Below, one piece after another: positions 43,826 to 55,953 of a stretch of 64,000 nt of DNA. The notes under the pieces are model-generated. The model saw nothing but the letters and a program-made list of their open reading frames with translations, was not told the origin of the DNA and did not search any database. The stretch covers positions 1,922,001 through 1,986,000 of the forward strand of contig JACGZH010000002.1 in the NCBI GenBank assembly GCA_014706385.1, read 5' to 3'. How positions within the stretch are numbered: position 1 is the stretch's first letter; each line of letters opens with the position of its first letter. Source of the stretch: Phaffia rhodozyma (lineage: Eukaryota > Basidiomycota > Tremellomycetes > Cystofilobasidiales > Mrakiaceae). A program made the position numbers and the translations under genes.

Positions 43826-44968
43826 CTAAGCCAGAGCTATGAACATTTCCACGAAGACTCTTCCCACATTCTAACCGATATTTCTGTTCAATTCCCTTCC
43901 CTCGCGGATTCATGCCCCAACGAGGGCCACGCAACCAAGGAACGAAACGTGGTCTGCCTCCTTGCCTGTCTGGTGGAAACCTTCCTGGTCTGCCGCGCGG
44001 ATTGCGCCTCGGTTTGACGTTCGACCTGCTGTCCTGTTGAGATGTCACATAAATCCGTCTTCACTCTCCAGAGGCACATTTCTCCTCGGGGATCGACAAT
44101 TCGGCTTCAAGTCTGTAAGCCATACAATCTACCCTGTTGATTTCTCACCCTTTTCTCTCTACACTCTATTGACCGGTAAGCATATGCACCGCGTTGGATT
44201 GTGCTGAACCGTGTCTATCGGTCGTCTGTCGGGCGTAAGATCTATCCTGATAGAGCCATACCAATTTTCTCTCATGCACCTGACCTACTCAAGATATGTA
44301 CATTATCCGTCCCAGCGGCTTCTCTTATTCTATGAACGGTTTTCCCAGGCTCAGCCTCCATTTAGGAGTTGACCGAGGAACAGTACTAAAGCTCGTTCTA
44401 TATTTAGACACGAGAATTCCCTATCATGTCCTTAAAATGACCGATCGGCTCGAAAATCAGACTTGCTTCGATGGAGGACAGTCTTCAAACGGCTTAAACC
44501 GGCTGATCGGGCCGAATGATGAGTTCCATTACCCTAGAGAACCTGGCTTTTTCCTCGGAACTGTTGCATGCTCCTCTCCAAAAATGAAGGAACAGGAAAA
44601 TGTGCCTGTGGGCGTGTACGTGTGCCTGTGCCTGTGTCGGCATCGGCGCCCGAGACCCCTGACTCTGCTCCCTCACCACCTTCAGCCTCGCGTTCATCGG
44701 TCCCTGAGTTCTTCCCAAAAAAGAAGAAAAGTCCCGTACGTACAAACACGTATTTCATCTGGATCTTCTCGGCCCTTTGGGCGAGTGTGGCCGTCGCGAA
44801 TTTATAAAAGCTTCGTTCTTGTTCGTCCATCTTGAGGGTGTCTCGAATTTTCTTTGTCTCCCTTCATCCCATCTTTCAACCTCTGCGTTCGGTCGATCAT
44901 AGGTGCCCCGCACACATCCCTTCATCAGAGGATATATACCAAAAGAACTACTCGCCATCACAACCAAC
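43826..44968. promoter_or_regulatory. Upstream region of the transporter
   Basis: About 1.1 kb between GCN3 and the transporter, both on the plus strand. A GTGCCTGT-type GT-rich patch is at 44600-44640. A GATATATACC TATA-like element lies near 44931, about 35 bp before the ATG. No supported gene; open frames on both strands here lack family features. Confidence 0.4.
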
Positions 44969-47332
44969 ATGAGTAAAGAAGCTGCTCAGATTCGAGACGA
45001 CAGTTTCGACGACGAAAAAGCTCGGACCAACCATATCGAGGAGGCCTTCACTACCGCGCCTGTCATCGAACTGACTGAGGAGGAGAAAGCAGTAGAGCGG
45101 AAGCTTGTCCGGAAGTTGGACAGGGTCATCATTCCATTGACCGCGCTTCTCTATGTGAGTCCGGTGACATGTGTACCTTGTCACTTGTCAGGCCCTGCTC
45201 CACAGCAAAGACAACGTACTGACTCGGTCACCTTTATGCATCCTCTTTCAGCTCTCTGGTTACCTCGACAGAGGAAACATCGGAAATGCCAAACTTCAAG
45301 GGCTGTTTGTATGTGTATTTACTTCCAGCGCCTGTGGTGTCTCCCGTGATCTCGACTAATTCTTTCATTTGCGCTCTCATCATCTCTTTTGGAAAAACAG
45401 ACCCTATTGGATGACGATGATACCAAATACTCGATCGTCCTTATGTCATTCTTCATCACCTATGTGAGTGTTGCCTTGTTCTTTACACTTGACCGCGGCA
45501 ATGGGCCTATCGAATTTACCCAGGGTTATACACTTTGTCTGCATAGATCATATTTTCTATTCCTGGAACCCTCCTCGCGAAGGCGACCTCGCCCGCGCTC
45601 ACCATCGCTACCGGTTGCTTAATCTGGGCTGTTGCCGCGAGTTGTATGGCTGGTGTTCAAGGCTTTGCTTCCATGATTGTCTGCCGATTGTTCATCGGTC
45701 TCGGAGAGTCCATGTGAGTGATATTTCTTCCTTGTTCACCCCCTCGAAGCTTCTTCATATTCATCCTCGATCCACTATGAATCTCAGGTTCGGACAAGCC
45801 GTCGCATTTCACTACTCCCTTTGGTACACGCCCAATGAGATCGTGAGCATCTTCTCTGTTTCAGCTCCGATGCCTCGGCACTCATCGTACTGACAACATC
45901 CTAACTGTCATCAATACTCACAGGCTAAGCGGCTCTCTATCTTCATCGGATGCGGAGTGTTGGCTGGTGCATTCGGTGGATTGATCGCCTACGTACGTAT
46001 CTTCTGATCTGGTGAACCGTTAGGATCTTCTCAACGTTGCTGACTTGAGTATTTTGTAATTGAATCTTCTTTTATTAGGGTGTTTCTCATATCAAGTCGT
46101 CAATCGCTACTTTCAGAATTCTCTTCCTCATCGAGGGAGTCCCATCTTTTGTCCTCGGTCTCTTCGTCCTCTTCTTCCTCCCCTCCCGACCAGAAACTTC
46201 TCGATATCTTAACGAGAAGGAGAGATCCGTCCAGTTCCTTCGAAGTATGTACTTCTTTGTTTCTCCTTCTTCAGATGTGGCTTGGGACTGATCGATCGAC
46301 TCTACTTCTTCATCTCTTCAGTGGATCGATTAAATTTGGTCGAGAAAAAGAAGGGCATCGATTGGGTCGCTATCAAGTATGCATTGACCGATTGGAAAAC
46401 CTACGTGATTTCTATCACCTATTCAGTAAGCGAAGTTCTCCAATTCACTATGTGGAACTAGCTTGGAATCCTTCTGTTGATAATGAATATTGATCTGTGT
46501 TTTCACTTCTAGTGCATGAACTTTGGTCTCGGATCTGTCAGCGGTTTCCTTCCCACGATTATCAAGACCATGGGATACACCAACTCAGAAGCTCAGCTCT
46601 ACACCGTCCCTCCTTACGCCGTTGCCTTGGTCTTTACTCTTACCGTCTGCTACTTTAGTGATAGGCAGAAGAGGCGAGGACTTTACGTCTCTCTTGTGTT
46701 TGCTCTTGCTAGTGTCGGTACGTTCCTCGTTTCTTCTCCCTCCGTGTCTGTGTCTCGAAACAAGTACTGAAAGGGAGTCTCTTGTTCTGTGCATATTTTA
46801 ACTCTCTATTAACTCACAGGCTGGCTCATTCTATTGATCGTGCACAAGAACCAGAAGGTCCGATACTTTGCCACCTTCTTGGTCGTCATTGGATCCTACG
46901 GAGCTATTCCTTTGATCATGAGTTGGGTTGCCAACAACGTGAGGTACTCTGAGAGTGCTCGAGCGGTCTCTCTCGGAATGCTCAACACTGTCGGACAGTG
47001 CTTGGCAATCGCCGCGTCCTTCCTCTTTGTCTCCAAGGACGGACCAAAGTGGACCAAGGGATTTTCTTGCAACTTGGCCATGAGTGGTCTCGCCGTCATT
47101 CTCTCTCTCTTCATGACAGCCTACTACCACAGAGAGAATGCAAAGCGAGACGAAGCTGAGGGTGGGCCTCCTGCAAAGGCAGTCACTCTCGACACTACTG
47201 TCCTTTATGACAAGACCATTGGTAAGCTTCCAGAGGGTTTCTTTCGTTTCATGTTTCAAGGCCGAGAGTATTCCTTGCTGACTGTTGATTGTCCTTTCTT
47301 CTCTTCTTCCAGGCTACCGATACGTCGTTTAG
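44969..47332 (+). CDS. MFS transporter, allantoate permease / anion:cation symporter family
   Basis: Starts at ATG 44969 with a hydrophilic acidic head. The first span follows RKLDRVIIPLTALLY and continues LSGYLDRGNIGNAKLQGL, the DRGNIGNA block typical of the Dal5/Tna1 family. Later parts: FGQAVAFHYSLWYTPNEI, ATFRILFLIEGVPSFVLGL, FLPSRPETSRYLNEKE, then YTNSEAQLYTVPPYAVALVF and a C-terminal half with several more spans. It ends YRYVV and TAG 47330-47332. Relatives carry allantoate, nicotinate, pantothenate or other carboxylates with protons; the substrate here is not readable. About ten introns; twelve spans are expected for the family. Confidence 0.87.
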
Positions 47333-47569
47333 TTCTTTTCTTTTCTCGAGGTCTGCTGTATTTTGGTATTGTGTCCGGTTGTACTTGTAAAATCGTTGTA
47401 TAAACTTGTATTATGTGTTCGTGTTGGGTAATTGCCACGTGCAATGCCGCCACATATGCTATGCTCTTCACCTCGCGACCTCTCACCTATACATCATTTC
47501 GGAAACCCATTTGGTTCAACTCACACTTCCCTCCACAAGCAAAGAGCAAACCTTGAGGTCAAAAAGCCA

Positions 47570-48881
47570 ATGAGTCTCGGACGAATCTCTCCGCTGTGCT
47601 CCCGTTTGGCGAGCACATCTCAAACATCTCTCATTCGGCGTTCTCAGGTCATTCGTTTATATTCTACCCCTTGCTCATCCTCGTCCTCGTCGTCTTCTTC
47701 GGTTGGTGAAGCCACACCTACCGGGAAGAAACCCAGGAAAGCATCCTGGTCGAGAACGAGACATGCCGAAAGAGACTACCGAGCGCTCGGTCTCCCACCG
47801 TCTAAGATTGAGTCTTACGAGCGTGTGCTCAAGAAGCCAAAGGCCGTTCAGTTCGCTGTCGATCCGACGAGAGAATCCGTCGGGCCGGAACGGAAACAGA
47901 GAAAGTCGGCGAAAGCCATCAGGAAGGAACGGCTGAGAGGACAGGAGGTCGAGGTGAGGGATTATCTGAAAGAGAAGGAAAAGGAAGAAAGAACAAAGAG
48001 GTTGAACACGTTGGAGGACACGTCGTTCGCGAGGAGGAGGAATGGTTGGTGTTGGGAGTGGTTCCAGGAGGGAAAAGACTTGGGCGATATAGGAAACATG
48101 GTCTCGTAGGTTTTCTTTCCTTGCTCTTCTTCTCCTTTATGTTTGTCGCTATTTGTAGCTCCTTGTTCTTACTGGAGAAACGCTCTCCCCTTGACTCGTG
48201 GTCATCGGGCGGGTTTGCTCTCTTATCATTTGGTTCTCGATTACTATATTCAGAACTCTACCGGATTACGAAAGGGAAACGCCTTACCCAGCTCATAAAG
48301 TCTGCGAATGGATCCTCGCCCACCTCTCGCTCCCTCCTCGGTCTGATCCGTCCTCGCCAACAGAACCAGGCAGGGAATCGATCCAAGAGCCGACCGACTC
48401 GTTCCACCTGCTGACGCCCGAGTCATGGGCCCGTCTGTCCGCCCCGCACGCGTTCTACTCATCCCAGTCGTATCCCGATCTGATCAACTCCCGCATCAAC
48501 CGGATCCGCTCGACGGACAGTCATATCTATGACCTGCTCTACTCCAGAGGATGGAGGGGCGAGGGTCTGGGCGAGCCGTTGGGTGCGTCCGACGGGATCG
48601 AGAGCAAAGACGTCGTCGACAGCGTTCGCACAAAGGACGAAGTCGGGCTTGGGATCCGAGGGATCGACCGGGTGCCCATCCCGATGAACGTCCTGAGGAA
48701 ATTCATCGACCGGGCCGATCAAGATAAGCTCACGTTCGAGGACGAGATCGCGAGGAGGAGGGACGAGAGCGCTGTCGAACCGGAGACCAGTAGGATCATC
48801 AGAGTCCTCGACGCTCTCAGGCGGAAAGAGTTCAAGGACGAGGCGATGAGACAGAAGAAGGAGAGGTCGTCGATAGAATGA
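47570..48881 (+). CDS. Orphan protein with mitochondrial targeting peptide
   Basis: Chosen start is the ATG at 47570 because the peptide that follows (MSLGRISPLCSRLASTSQ, then LIRRSQVIRLYST) is a clear mitochondrial presequence; an upstream in-frame ATG at 47444 is possible. Exons 47570-48105 and 48254-48881 join in frame. The first part is basic and helical (KSAKAIRKERLRGQ, DYLKEKEKEERTKR); the second has LTPESWARLSAPHAFYSSQS, then YPDLINSRINRIRSTD and a basic helical end. I know no named domain for it; basic helices suggest RNA or ribosome contact, for example a mitoribosome-linked factor, but this is a guess. CACGTG occurs at 47436-47441 upstream. Confidence 0.65.
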
Positions 48882-49280
48882 AGGGGTTTTTTCTTCCTTA
48901 TCTATCATTGCCTAAGAGTGCTATGCTTTGTTTCTCCTTTTTTTGTCTTTGGCATGAACACGAGAAGAGGATTTTATCGGTTGCGGGTCATCGATATCAA
49001 CTTTACATCCATATGAACAACGGGTAGGAGAAGGGTGAAGGAATGAAATCAAGATGAAGCAACGAAAGCCAACATCCTCGAGCTGAAGGAGAGAACAAAA
49101 CCCAAAAAGCGGAGAGGAGAACAAACAGAGGAGAGAAAAAAAGCGAAAAGATGGGTCGAGCACTAGTGATACATCGAGAGATATTTCCCAAAGGAGGGCG
49201 AGGAGAGAGCAGACATGGCAACGAAGAATGTAAGGAAACCCCAACGGAAGGAAAGGCGTTCAACAGAAATATGTTGTCTT
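48882..49280. other. Convergent 3' intergenic region
   Basis: 399 bp between the mitochondrial orphan and acetyl-CoA synthetase. Nothing recognised. Confidence 0.4.
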
Positions 49281-52200
49281 TTATCGGGGTCCAACCTTGG
49301 AGATGACTAAAAAAAGGGAGAGTAGGTTGAAGAAAAATCATTTCAAGAGTGAGACCTTTTGTCAGATACCTTTGACGGACGGTTCGAAGAGACTTACTGG
49401 ACTCCACGACGGAAGGGTCAGCCAAGGTCGAGAGATCTCCGAGGCCGTCGGCCTCACCGGCGACGATCTTTCGTAGGATTCCTGATTATAATAGAGAGGA
49501 TGACAAATGTGATGAATAACCAGTTTCGAGGAAATTTATATAAATCCTCTGCTAAGGATTATCTCGTCGAGAAGACAAGACGGGGAAGGAGAACTCACGT
49601 CGCATGATCTTTCCGGATCGGGTCTTGGGAAGATCCGGGACGAGGAAGATTCCCTTCGGGGCGGCGAACGGACCGATAACCTTTCGGACCTGCAACGTCA
49701 ATTCTTTGAGGAGGTCGGCCTCGGTGTGAGCCTTGAAGTCAAACTGAACAAACAAGAGACGTAAAGAGTTGCGTCGGAGATGAGATCGGTCAGCATGGAA
49801 GATCCGACGGAAGAGAACCTGGAGCGATGGTTCTTACCTCAGGCTTCATGCAGACGAATGCGTAGACGGCCTGTCCGGTCAATTCGTCAGCCGTTCCCAC
49901 AACGGCGGTCTCGGCCACACCGGCGTGGACGATCAAGGCCGACTCGATCTCGGCGGTCGAGAGTCGGTGACCGGAGACGTTGATGACATCTGTGGTATGA
50001 AAAGAGAACTCCGGGTCAACGGAGAGGATACAAGGCGTGGTGTGTTTGTTGTTGTTGTTGTTGTTGTTGTTGTTTGTAAATCACAAGAAAGGACTCACCA
50101 TCGACTCGTCCTTTGATCCAGATGTAACCATCGTGATCCCGGCCGGCACCGTCACCGGTGAAGTAGTAACCGGGGTAGGGCTTGAGGTAAGTCTCCAAGA
50201 ACCTGGCGTGATCCTTGTAGACCGTTCGGGCGATACTAGGCCAGGGAGCACCGATGCAGAGGACACCTTCGACGTCGTTGCCCTCGAGGATGGCACCGGT
50301 GGTAGGATCGAGGATCTTTGGCTCGATTCCCCAGAAGGGGAACGTGGCTGATCCGGGCTTGGTCGGAACCGCACCGGGTATAGGAGTGATGACGATCGAA
50401 CCGGTCTCTGTCTGCCAGTAAGTGTCCACGACGGCACACTGTCCTCGACCGACGTGGTCGTTGTACCAGTGCCAGGCCTCCGGGTTGATGGGCTCACCGA
50501 CGGAACCGATGACCCTGAGGGAAGACAGGTCGTGGTGCTTGACGTAATCCTCTCCTAGCCGTCGGAGCAGTCGAATCGCGGTGGGCGCAGTGTAGATGTG
50601 AGTGATCTTGTGCTTGTCGACACAGTCCCAGTACCGGGAAGGAGTCGGGTACACCGGGGTGGACTCGAAGATGGTGGTGGTGACGCCGCTGATGGGTGAC
50701 AAGAAACAAGGGGGGAAACCAAAGTCAGATTTGTACGTAAGATGGAGAGGGAGAAGATTGCATGGAAATACAAGGTGCGAGAGACGTACTTGAGTAGAGG
50801 ACCGTAGATGATGTAAGTATGACCAGTGATCCATCCCACGTCAGCCATGCATGCGAACTGTGAACCAAAAACAGGATGGGTGAGAAATGACGATCAGTAA
50901 GGGGTTCACAAACCGAAAGACGCGTCTGGCCTGGCCTGGCCACATAGGGAGAGAGTTAGGAGAAAGAGAAAAGCTTGGAGACGAACCTTGTCGTCGGGGT
51001 GGACATCAAAGACGTATTTCACAGTCAAAGCAGCACCTAGCAAGTAACCACCGGTGGTATGAACCACGCCCTTGGGCTTTCCGGTTGAACCTGACGTCTG
51101 TAGAGGAAAGAAGGAGAGCATTTGTAAGGAAAGCGGTAAGCGAGTTCAGTAAATGAGCAATTGCTATTAACCGGGAACGCGTCGAACGGAGGCAAGTAGA
51201 GGAAAGGAGAGAGCTAAAGACTGACGTATAGGATAAACAGGGGGTCCTCGGCGTTCATGACCTCGACCGGGCAGACGGAAGGAACCTTTGCGGTCTCCTC
51301 GTGCCACCAGGCATCTCTGCCCTCAGTCCATGCGATCTTTCCTCCTGTTCGCTTGAGGACCAAGACGTGTTCGACCAACGGGCACTGTTTGAGGGCAGAG
51401 TCAACGATGGCCTTTGTGGCAATCGTCTTTCCTCCTCGTTTGCCTTCATCAGAAGTGATGACGACCTTGCACTCGCAATCATTGCACCTGTCTCGGAGAC
51501 TTTCTGCCGAGAATCCGGCAAAGACGACAGAGTGGACGGCACCAATACGAGCACAGGCGAGGAAGGCGGCAGCCGCTTGCCAGGTCATCGGGAGGTAGAT
51601 CGAGACCTGTAAGATGAATTGGGAGGAGGTGAGGCAGAGTTCTGAAGAAAGCCCGAAAGCAAGAAGAAGAAGAAGAAGAAGACAACAGGACTCACGGTAT
51701 CTCCCTTCTTGACGCCCCAAGACTTGAGGACGTTGGCGACTCGGGAGACCTCTCTGAGAAGCTCTCCGTAGGAGATCTCGACGTGCTGTCCGGGCTCGTC
51801 GGCTTCGTATAGGATAGCGGTCTGGAAGACGAGAGGGACGCGCAATGGCGAACAAGGCATCAGACCCAGGAGCGTACGAAACCAGACAAAACAGCCGGAC
51901 AGACCTTTTCGGGGTTCTTGAAAGCCCATCGGTCGACACAGTTGTAGGAAGCGTTCAATCCACCCTCTGCAAACCACTGGAGATCGCCGTGCTCGAACGA
52001 GCCGGACCGGACGGTCTCGAACGGTCGGTGCCAGTAGAGAGTATCCTTGGCCATCTAATCTCGGCGACATGGGGATTTAAAGTTTGATCGAGATGAGAGG
52101 AGACCATGAAGGAAATAACGAGAAGAGCGTGGAGAGGCGAAGAGAGGGAATGCAAAGAAGAAGAAGAAAGAAAAACAAGGAAGGAAAAAGGAAGAAGAAA

Positions 52201-52785
52201 AAAGGAGAAGAAGGATGTAAGCATCAACCGGAATATGCTATCAATTTGGGGAAGAAAGGAGACTAACCTTCCTCCACCACTCGTCCGAGCCCTGCTTACC
52301 ACCAACGGTCTGTGCGTGAAAATCATGATAGTGTTGCAGAGTAGGTCCGACGTGAGGAACAGGATGATCAGGATGGGTACCGGACACACGCTCTAGTTGC
52401 GCGAGGAAGAGAGGTTGAAGGATCCCATAGGTATTCGAAGGTTTCGGATTGGATGATTTTTTTTGTTTGGGTTAGAGAAGGCAATTTAGAATTTTAAAAA
52501 GGCGTGTTTTTTTTTTGGTTGATGTATCAGAAGATTGTATTATGGATGATGTGCCAGTGAGGTTAGTGTTTCGTTCCACGGTGCATAGCGGAATGACGGA
52601 GAGTTTGAAGAAGAAGAAAGAATGGAGGGAGCGCATCAGCTGATGTATCGGACGATCAAGCGTGTGATCTTGTGTGTTGTGTATTTCTTGGGGGAGAAAG
52701 CGGGAAAAAAAAAGAAGCGAGTCAAGAAACAATCACACTCACTGGCTACGGGAAAGGTAGGTGCGATCTCGGCTTGTTCAGACAT
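49281..52785 (-). CDS. ACS: Acetyl-CoA synthetase
   Basis: Starts at ATG 52785 ([15 protein letters not shown]). It makes acetyl-CoA from acetate, ATP and CoA. Blocks in order: [79 protein letters not shown], then the AMP-binding loop [51 protein letters not shown] then [14 protein letters not shown], and [11 protein letters not shown] with the catalytic lysine. The last small exon gives IISKVGPR and TAA 49281. Ten or more introns; one has a (GTT)n run, another an (AAG)n run. Length and motifs fit the family fully. The cytosolic form is likely as no presequence is seen. Confidence 0.93.
50045..50076 (+). repeat. (GTT)n repeat in an acetyl-CoA synthetase intron
   Basis: An almost perfect trinucleotide run within the intron that follows GRVD in the coding order. 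On the coding strand it is a CAA/ACA run. Confidence 0.85.
51661..51682 (+). repeat. (AAG)n repeat in an acetyl-CoA synthetase intron
   Basis: Trinucleotide run close to the donor of the intron between KKGDT and SIYLPMT; on the coding strand it is a CTT run, which forms part of a pyrimidine tract. Confidence 0.8.
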
Positions 52786-53409
52786 GGTGAACTGTGTGTG
52801 TGTATGTGAGTATAGATGTTGATAAACAAAGGAAAGAGACCAGATGGAGATGGGAGAACAAGAGAGAGAGAGAAGATCTGATCCTTATAGGCAAGTCTCT
52901 GGGAAGGTCGAAAGAGGAAGCGGGATGAAAGGAGATCACACAGGTGTTATATACCCAGAGTGCAGAGGCCGAGGGAAGATGGAGAAAGCCGGGGAAGCGC
53001 GGGATGGGCTCAATTAGGAGTTTTTATTGGGAAAGTGTATTAGGGATTGTGATCTGGATCGTAGTTCGCTCTCTGTTGGAATCGCCATCGGAACTTTACG
53101 GACACCCACACTCGCTCCCCCCACGTTTCCCCGGTCATCTCCCGGGCAGTTCGTTTCGATCTCTTCTGTACTCTCCCACGGCAACTCTCGGTTATCTGTT
53201 TGTGTTCTTGCTGTTGCCTGTGTTGGTGGAGGTGATGCTGCTGCTGCTGCTGCTCTCGCTCTGGCGCTTGCGTTGCTCGCCTGTGTTCTTTGTTCTCGTC
53301 GTGACTAGCACACACATATACACCAGACGTCTCGTCACATGTCATTGCCGTTGCTATTGCCATTGTCATTCTCATCACCATCACCACCCAGGCCTCGAGC
53401 ATATACAAC
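52786..53409. promoter_or_regulatory. Acetyl-CoA synthetase promoter
   Basis: 624 bp upstream of ATG 52785. It holds a (TGC)n run at 53235-53254, several CCCC/GGGG-containing patches (CGCTCCCCCCACG near 53111) that could bind zinc-finger regulators, and the 3' UTR of the acylpyruvase gene. No gene seen. Confidence 0.4.
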
Positions 53410-54751
53410 CTATGAAGAAAACGCGTAACCACCATCCCGGTCCTTGACGTTCACCTCGAGCTGGGCAATCTCCTTGCCCGCAGAGTCCTTCATCACACAG
53501 CTGATCTTGTCGGAAGCCTTGATCGGTCCAACGCCGGAAGGAGTGCCTGTGTAGAAAAGAAGCCAGAGAGACAGGGAGAGAAACAACAGCGTTCGAGTGA
53601 GCATTCAGCCATCCGGTCAACACCATATCAGAGCAAAGGACAGACCGGTCAAGATAAGATCTCCTTTCTCAAGAGTCATCACACTGCTGACGTGCTCGAT
53701 CAACCTTGGGATCTGGAACATCATGTCCGACGTCGTCCCATCCTGCTTTGTCTGTCCGTTGATCTACAGACATATAGACAAACGCGAAGAGTAAGCACCG
53801 GCACGGCTTGTTCTCACTCACTTCTTTGCCTACACGCACACACTTCTAAAGGAAGTATAACGGCAGAGGCAGAGGCAGAGGCAGAGGCAGAGGCAAAGGC
53901 AAAGGCAAAACCGAGAGACGCGACGAACAGATAGCGAGAGTTTCAAGTCGTGAGGGTTCTCGATCAAATCCTTTGGAATAAACCCAGAGATAGGGTTGAA
54001 CGCTTGAAGTCCCAGTGTATCCAGATACATTTTTTGCCTCAGTAACAACGCCAGCCAGGCTCTGGAAACCTCAGCGAACTAAAGCGAAACGTGCTACTGA
54101 CTGTCAAACCCCTTGGCGGTACTCCACGGGAGTCCCTTTGCCTTCACATGATCCTGAATGTTTCGAGCGGTCATGTCGATGGCCAGAGCTGAGACAACCC
54201 GATAGAGATCTGGTCAGGACGGATGTATCGAACAGGGCAGATGCTCTCGAGGTTTATACAAACGACCTTACTGTACCCGGCGACGTGCTTCATCGCGTCC
54301 GTCAAAGAGATATCTCGGCCCCCTGTCCCGATCACCACCCCTAGCTCGACTGTACATTTGGGAAGAAACAAAGAGAAATCCATCTCGTTCCACGTCAACA
54401 AAATCGATAACGACGCGATCTAGTCTCCGAAACGACAGAGAGAATTGGTTTCTTCCTACCTTCGTGATGAACCTCGGTCCCCTTGGGGATCTCGACAGTC
54501 CCGCCGTGTGTGATATAAGACGACGTCGGCTTGAGGAAAAAGAAAGGCTCCTTTGGGATCGCATTCTTGAGCTCCAAGGCGTGAGCCTTGTAGTTTCTGA
54601 TATGTCGGTCGTGTGAAATATTCTCTCGTTCAGTATTCTTTCCTTTTCTATTCTGTCTATTTCTTTTTCTCTTGCGCCTCGAGAGACAAAAAAGGGAGAC
54701 ATACCGGCCGATGGCAACGATTTTCTTACCGTGAGTGATAAAGTTGGACAT
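53410..54751 (-). CDS. Fumarylacetoacetate-hydrolase family protein, FAHD1 type (acylpyruvase)
   Basis: Starts at ATG 54751 ([16 protein letters not shown]). Joined exons give [20 protein letters not shown] then [14 protein letters not shown], the FAHD1 opening, then [40 protein letters not shown] then [11 protein letters not shown], and [18 protein letters not shown]. It ends DGGYAFSS and TAG 53410. The E-x-E pair (EVE) and the later Asp form the family's divalent-metal site. Human FAHD1 splits acylpyruvates and decarboxylates oxaloacetate in mitochondria; no presequence is obvious here. About seven introns; one contains a hexanucleotide run (53862-53908). Head-to-head with SSB. Confidence 0.88.
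53862..53908 (+). repeat. (GGCAGA)n hexanucleotide repeat
   Basis: Five GGCAGA units followed by GGCAAA units, inside an intron of the FAHD1-type gene. Confidence 0.85.
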
Positions 54752-55953
54752 TCTCAGGAACGACTTAGGATGATAACGAGCACGGAAAACAGAAGGATGT
54801 TCAAGAAGTGAGTCTGGGTGATTGATAGTATGAATTCTTCATCTCTTTCATTTCCTCTTTCTTGTTTCTTGTTTCCCTTTTTTTTCTCTTGATGGGCTAA
54901 TGGAGATGGCCGAAGATAGACTAAGGCATCTGTTAGGGTTAAATGGCAGTGTCCGTCTCTCCCGGACCAATCATCCCCAGACCGATTGAAGAGAGTGAGA
55001 GGCGCACAGAGAGATGGAGGATGAGGTGGACGCAGATGGAGAATGAGGTGCATACTGATGGAGAGACAGACATGTATAGGTCAGAGATACACATGGCACA
55101 TCTTGAACTCATTCATTTGGTTCAGATGAGATCGGTATGTCTGTCTGATTGAATCCCTACTCATATGCCCACTCCATCGTCCTCTTCAACTTTGCTTTCC
55201 GTCTACCTCTCTTGTTCACACGCACACGTACACATCTACATACCTACATATGTACACACCTATATACCTACGTACCTACACGCATTCACACCTTCACACT
55301 CTCGCACATCCTCCAAGCAATTGTTTGTCCTCAAAACACCCAGTCCGCTCTCTTTCCCTCCGTTCACTCCTCCCCTCGAAAACATCTGCCAGTCTACGAG
55401 TGACGTTTTTAGACCGGAAAGTATCATACGTTTTAACCTCAAGTTCTACTTGCCAAAACTCTACGTGTCTTCCCTCCAACTCATATACACACACCCCTCA
55501 TGAGCATACATCGTTCTCTCCAGGACCTGTGTAGGTTCTGTACGCGCTCTAGGCAGCCTATACGTGAAATAACCCTAACCAGGGCAAAGTGCGTTACATT
55601 CAAACTCCGTACGCACAGACCGCCCCCCCGGGTGTGCAACTTTTTTTTTTGATCTTTTTTTTTTGCTTTTTTTTTCTTCTTTTTCCTTCGTCGTCCAAAC
55701 CACCCACTCTCTAACCCCCCTCCTTTTACGTATGTGTCGTTTTGCTCGTGCTTCTGTTTGTCCAGCAGGATGGTGTCCAGGTTGACCCGGACTTGATGCT
55801 CAAGAGAATTCAGAAAACTGATCTGGATGAATTTGTCTGGCCTTTTTTTTTTCTCTCCTTTTTCTTCCCTTCCAAATCAAAAACTTTTCTCTCGACCCCA
55901 CCCTCACTTGCGCATATTCAGCCCTCCCACCCCCCTCTCTTTAAAAGGTCATC
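54752..55953. promoter_or_regulatory. Divergent region between FAHD1-type gene and SSB
   Basis: 1.2 kb. TTAGGGTTAA at 54933-54942 lies 182 bp before the FAHD1 start, and its reverse AACCCTAACC at 55571-55580 lies 375 bp before the SSB start. A CACA/TACA-rich patch is at 55215-55300. From 55640 to 55690 there are long T runs broken by GATC, GC and CTTC, then a CT-rich leader (55840-55950) down to the SSB ATG, which looks like the core promoter of a strongly transcribed gene. No heat-shock element of the perfect GAAnnTTCnnGAA type was found. Confidence 0.5.

Noticed and set aside
52084..52396. Lys/Arg-rich open frames on the plus strand at the acetyl-CoA synthetase 5' end
   Set aside because: They cover the purine-rich complement of a pyrimidine-rich intron and have no family features.
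55215..55300. CACACA/TACATA-rich stretch as a possible tandem repeat or satellite
   Set aside because: The units are irregular; it is simple low-complexity promoter DNA.
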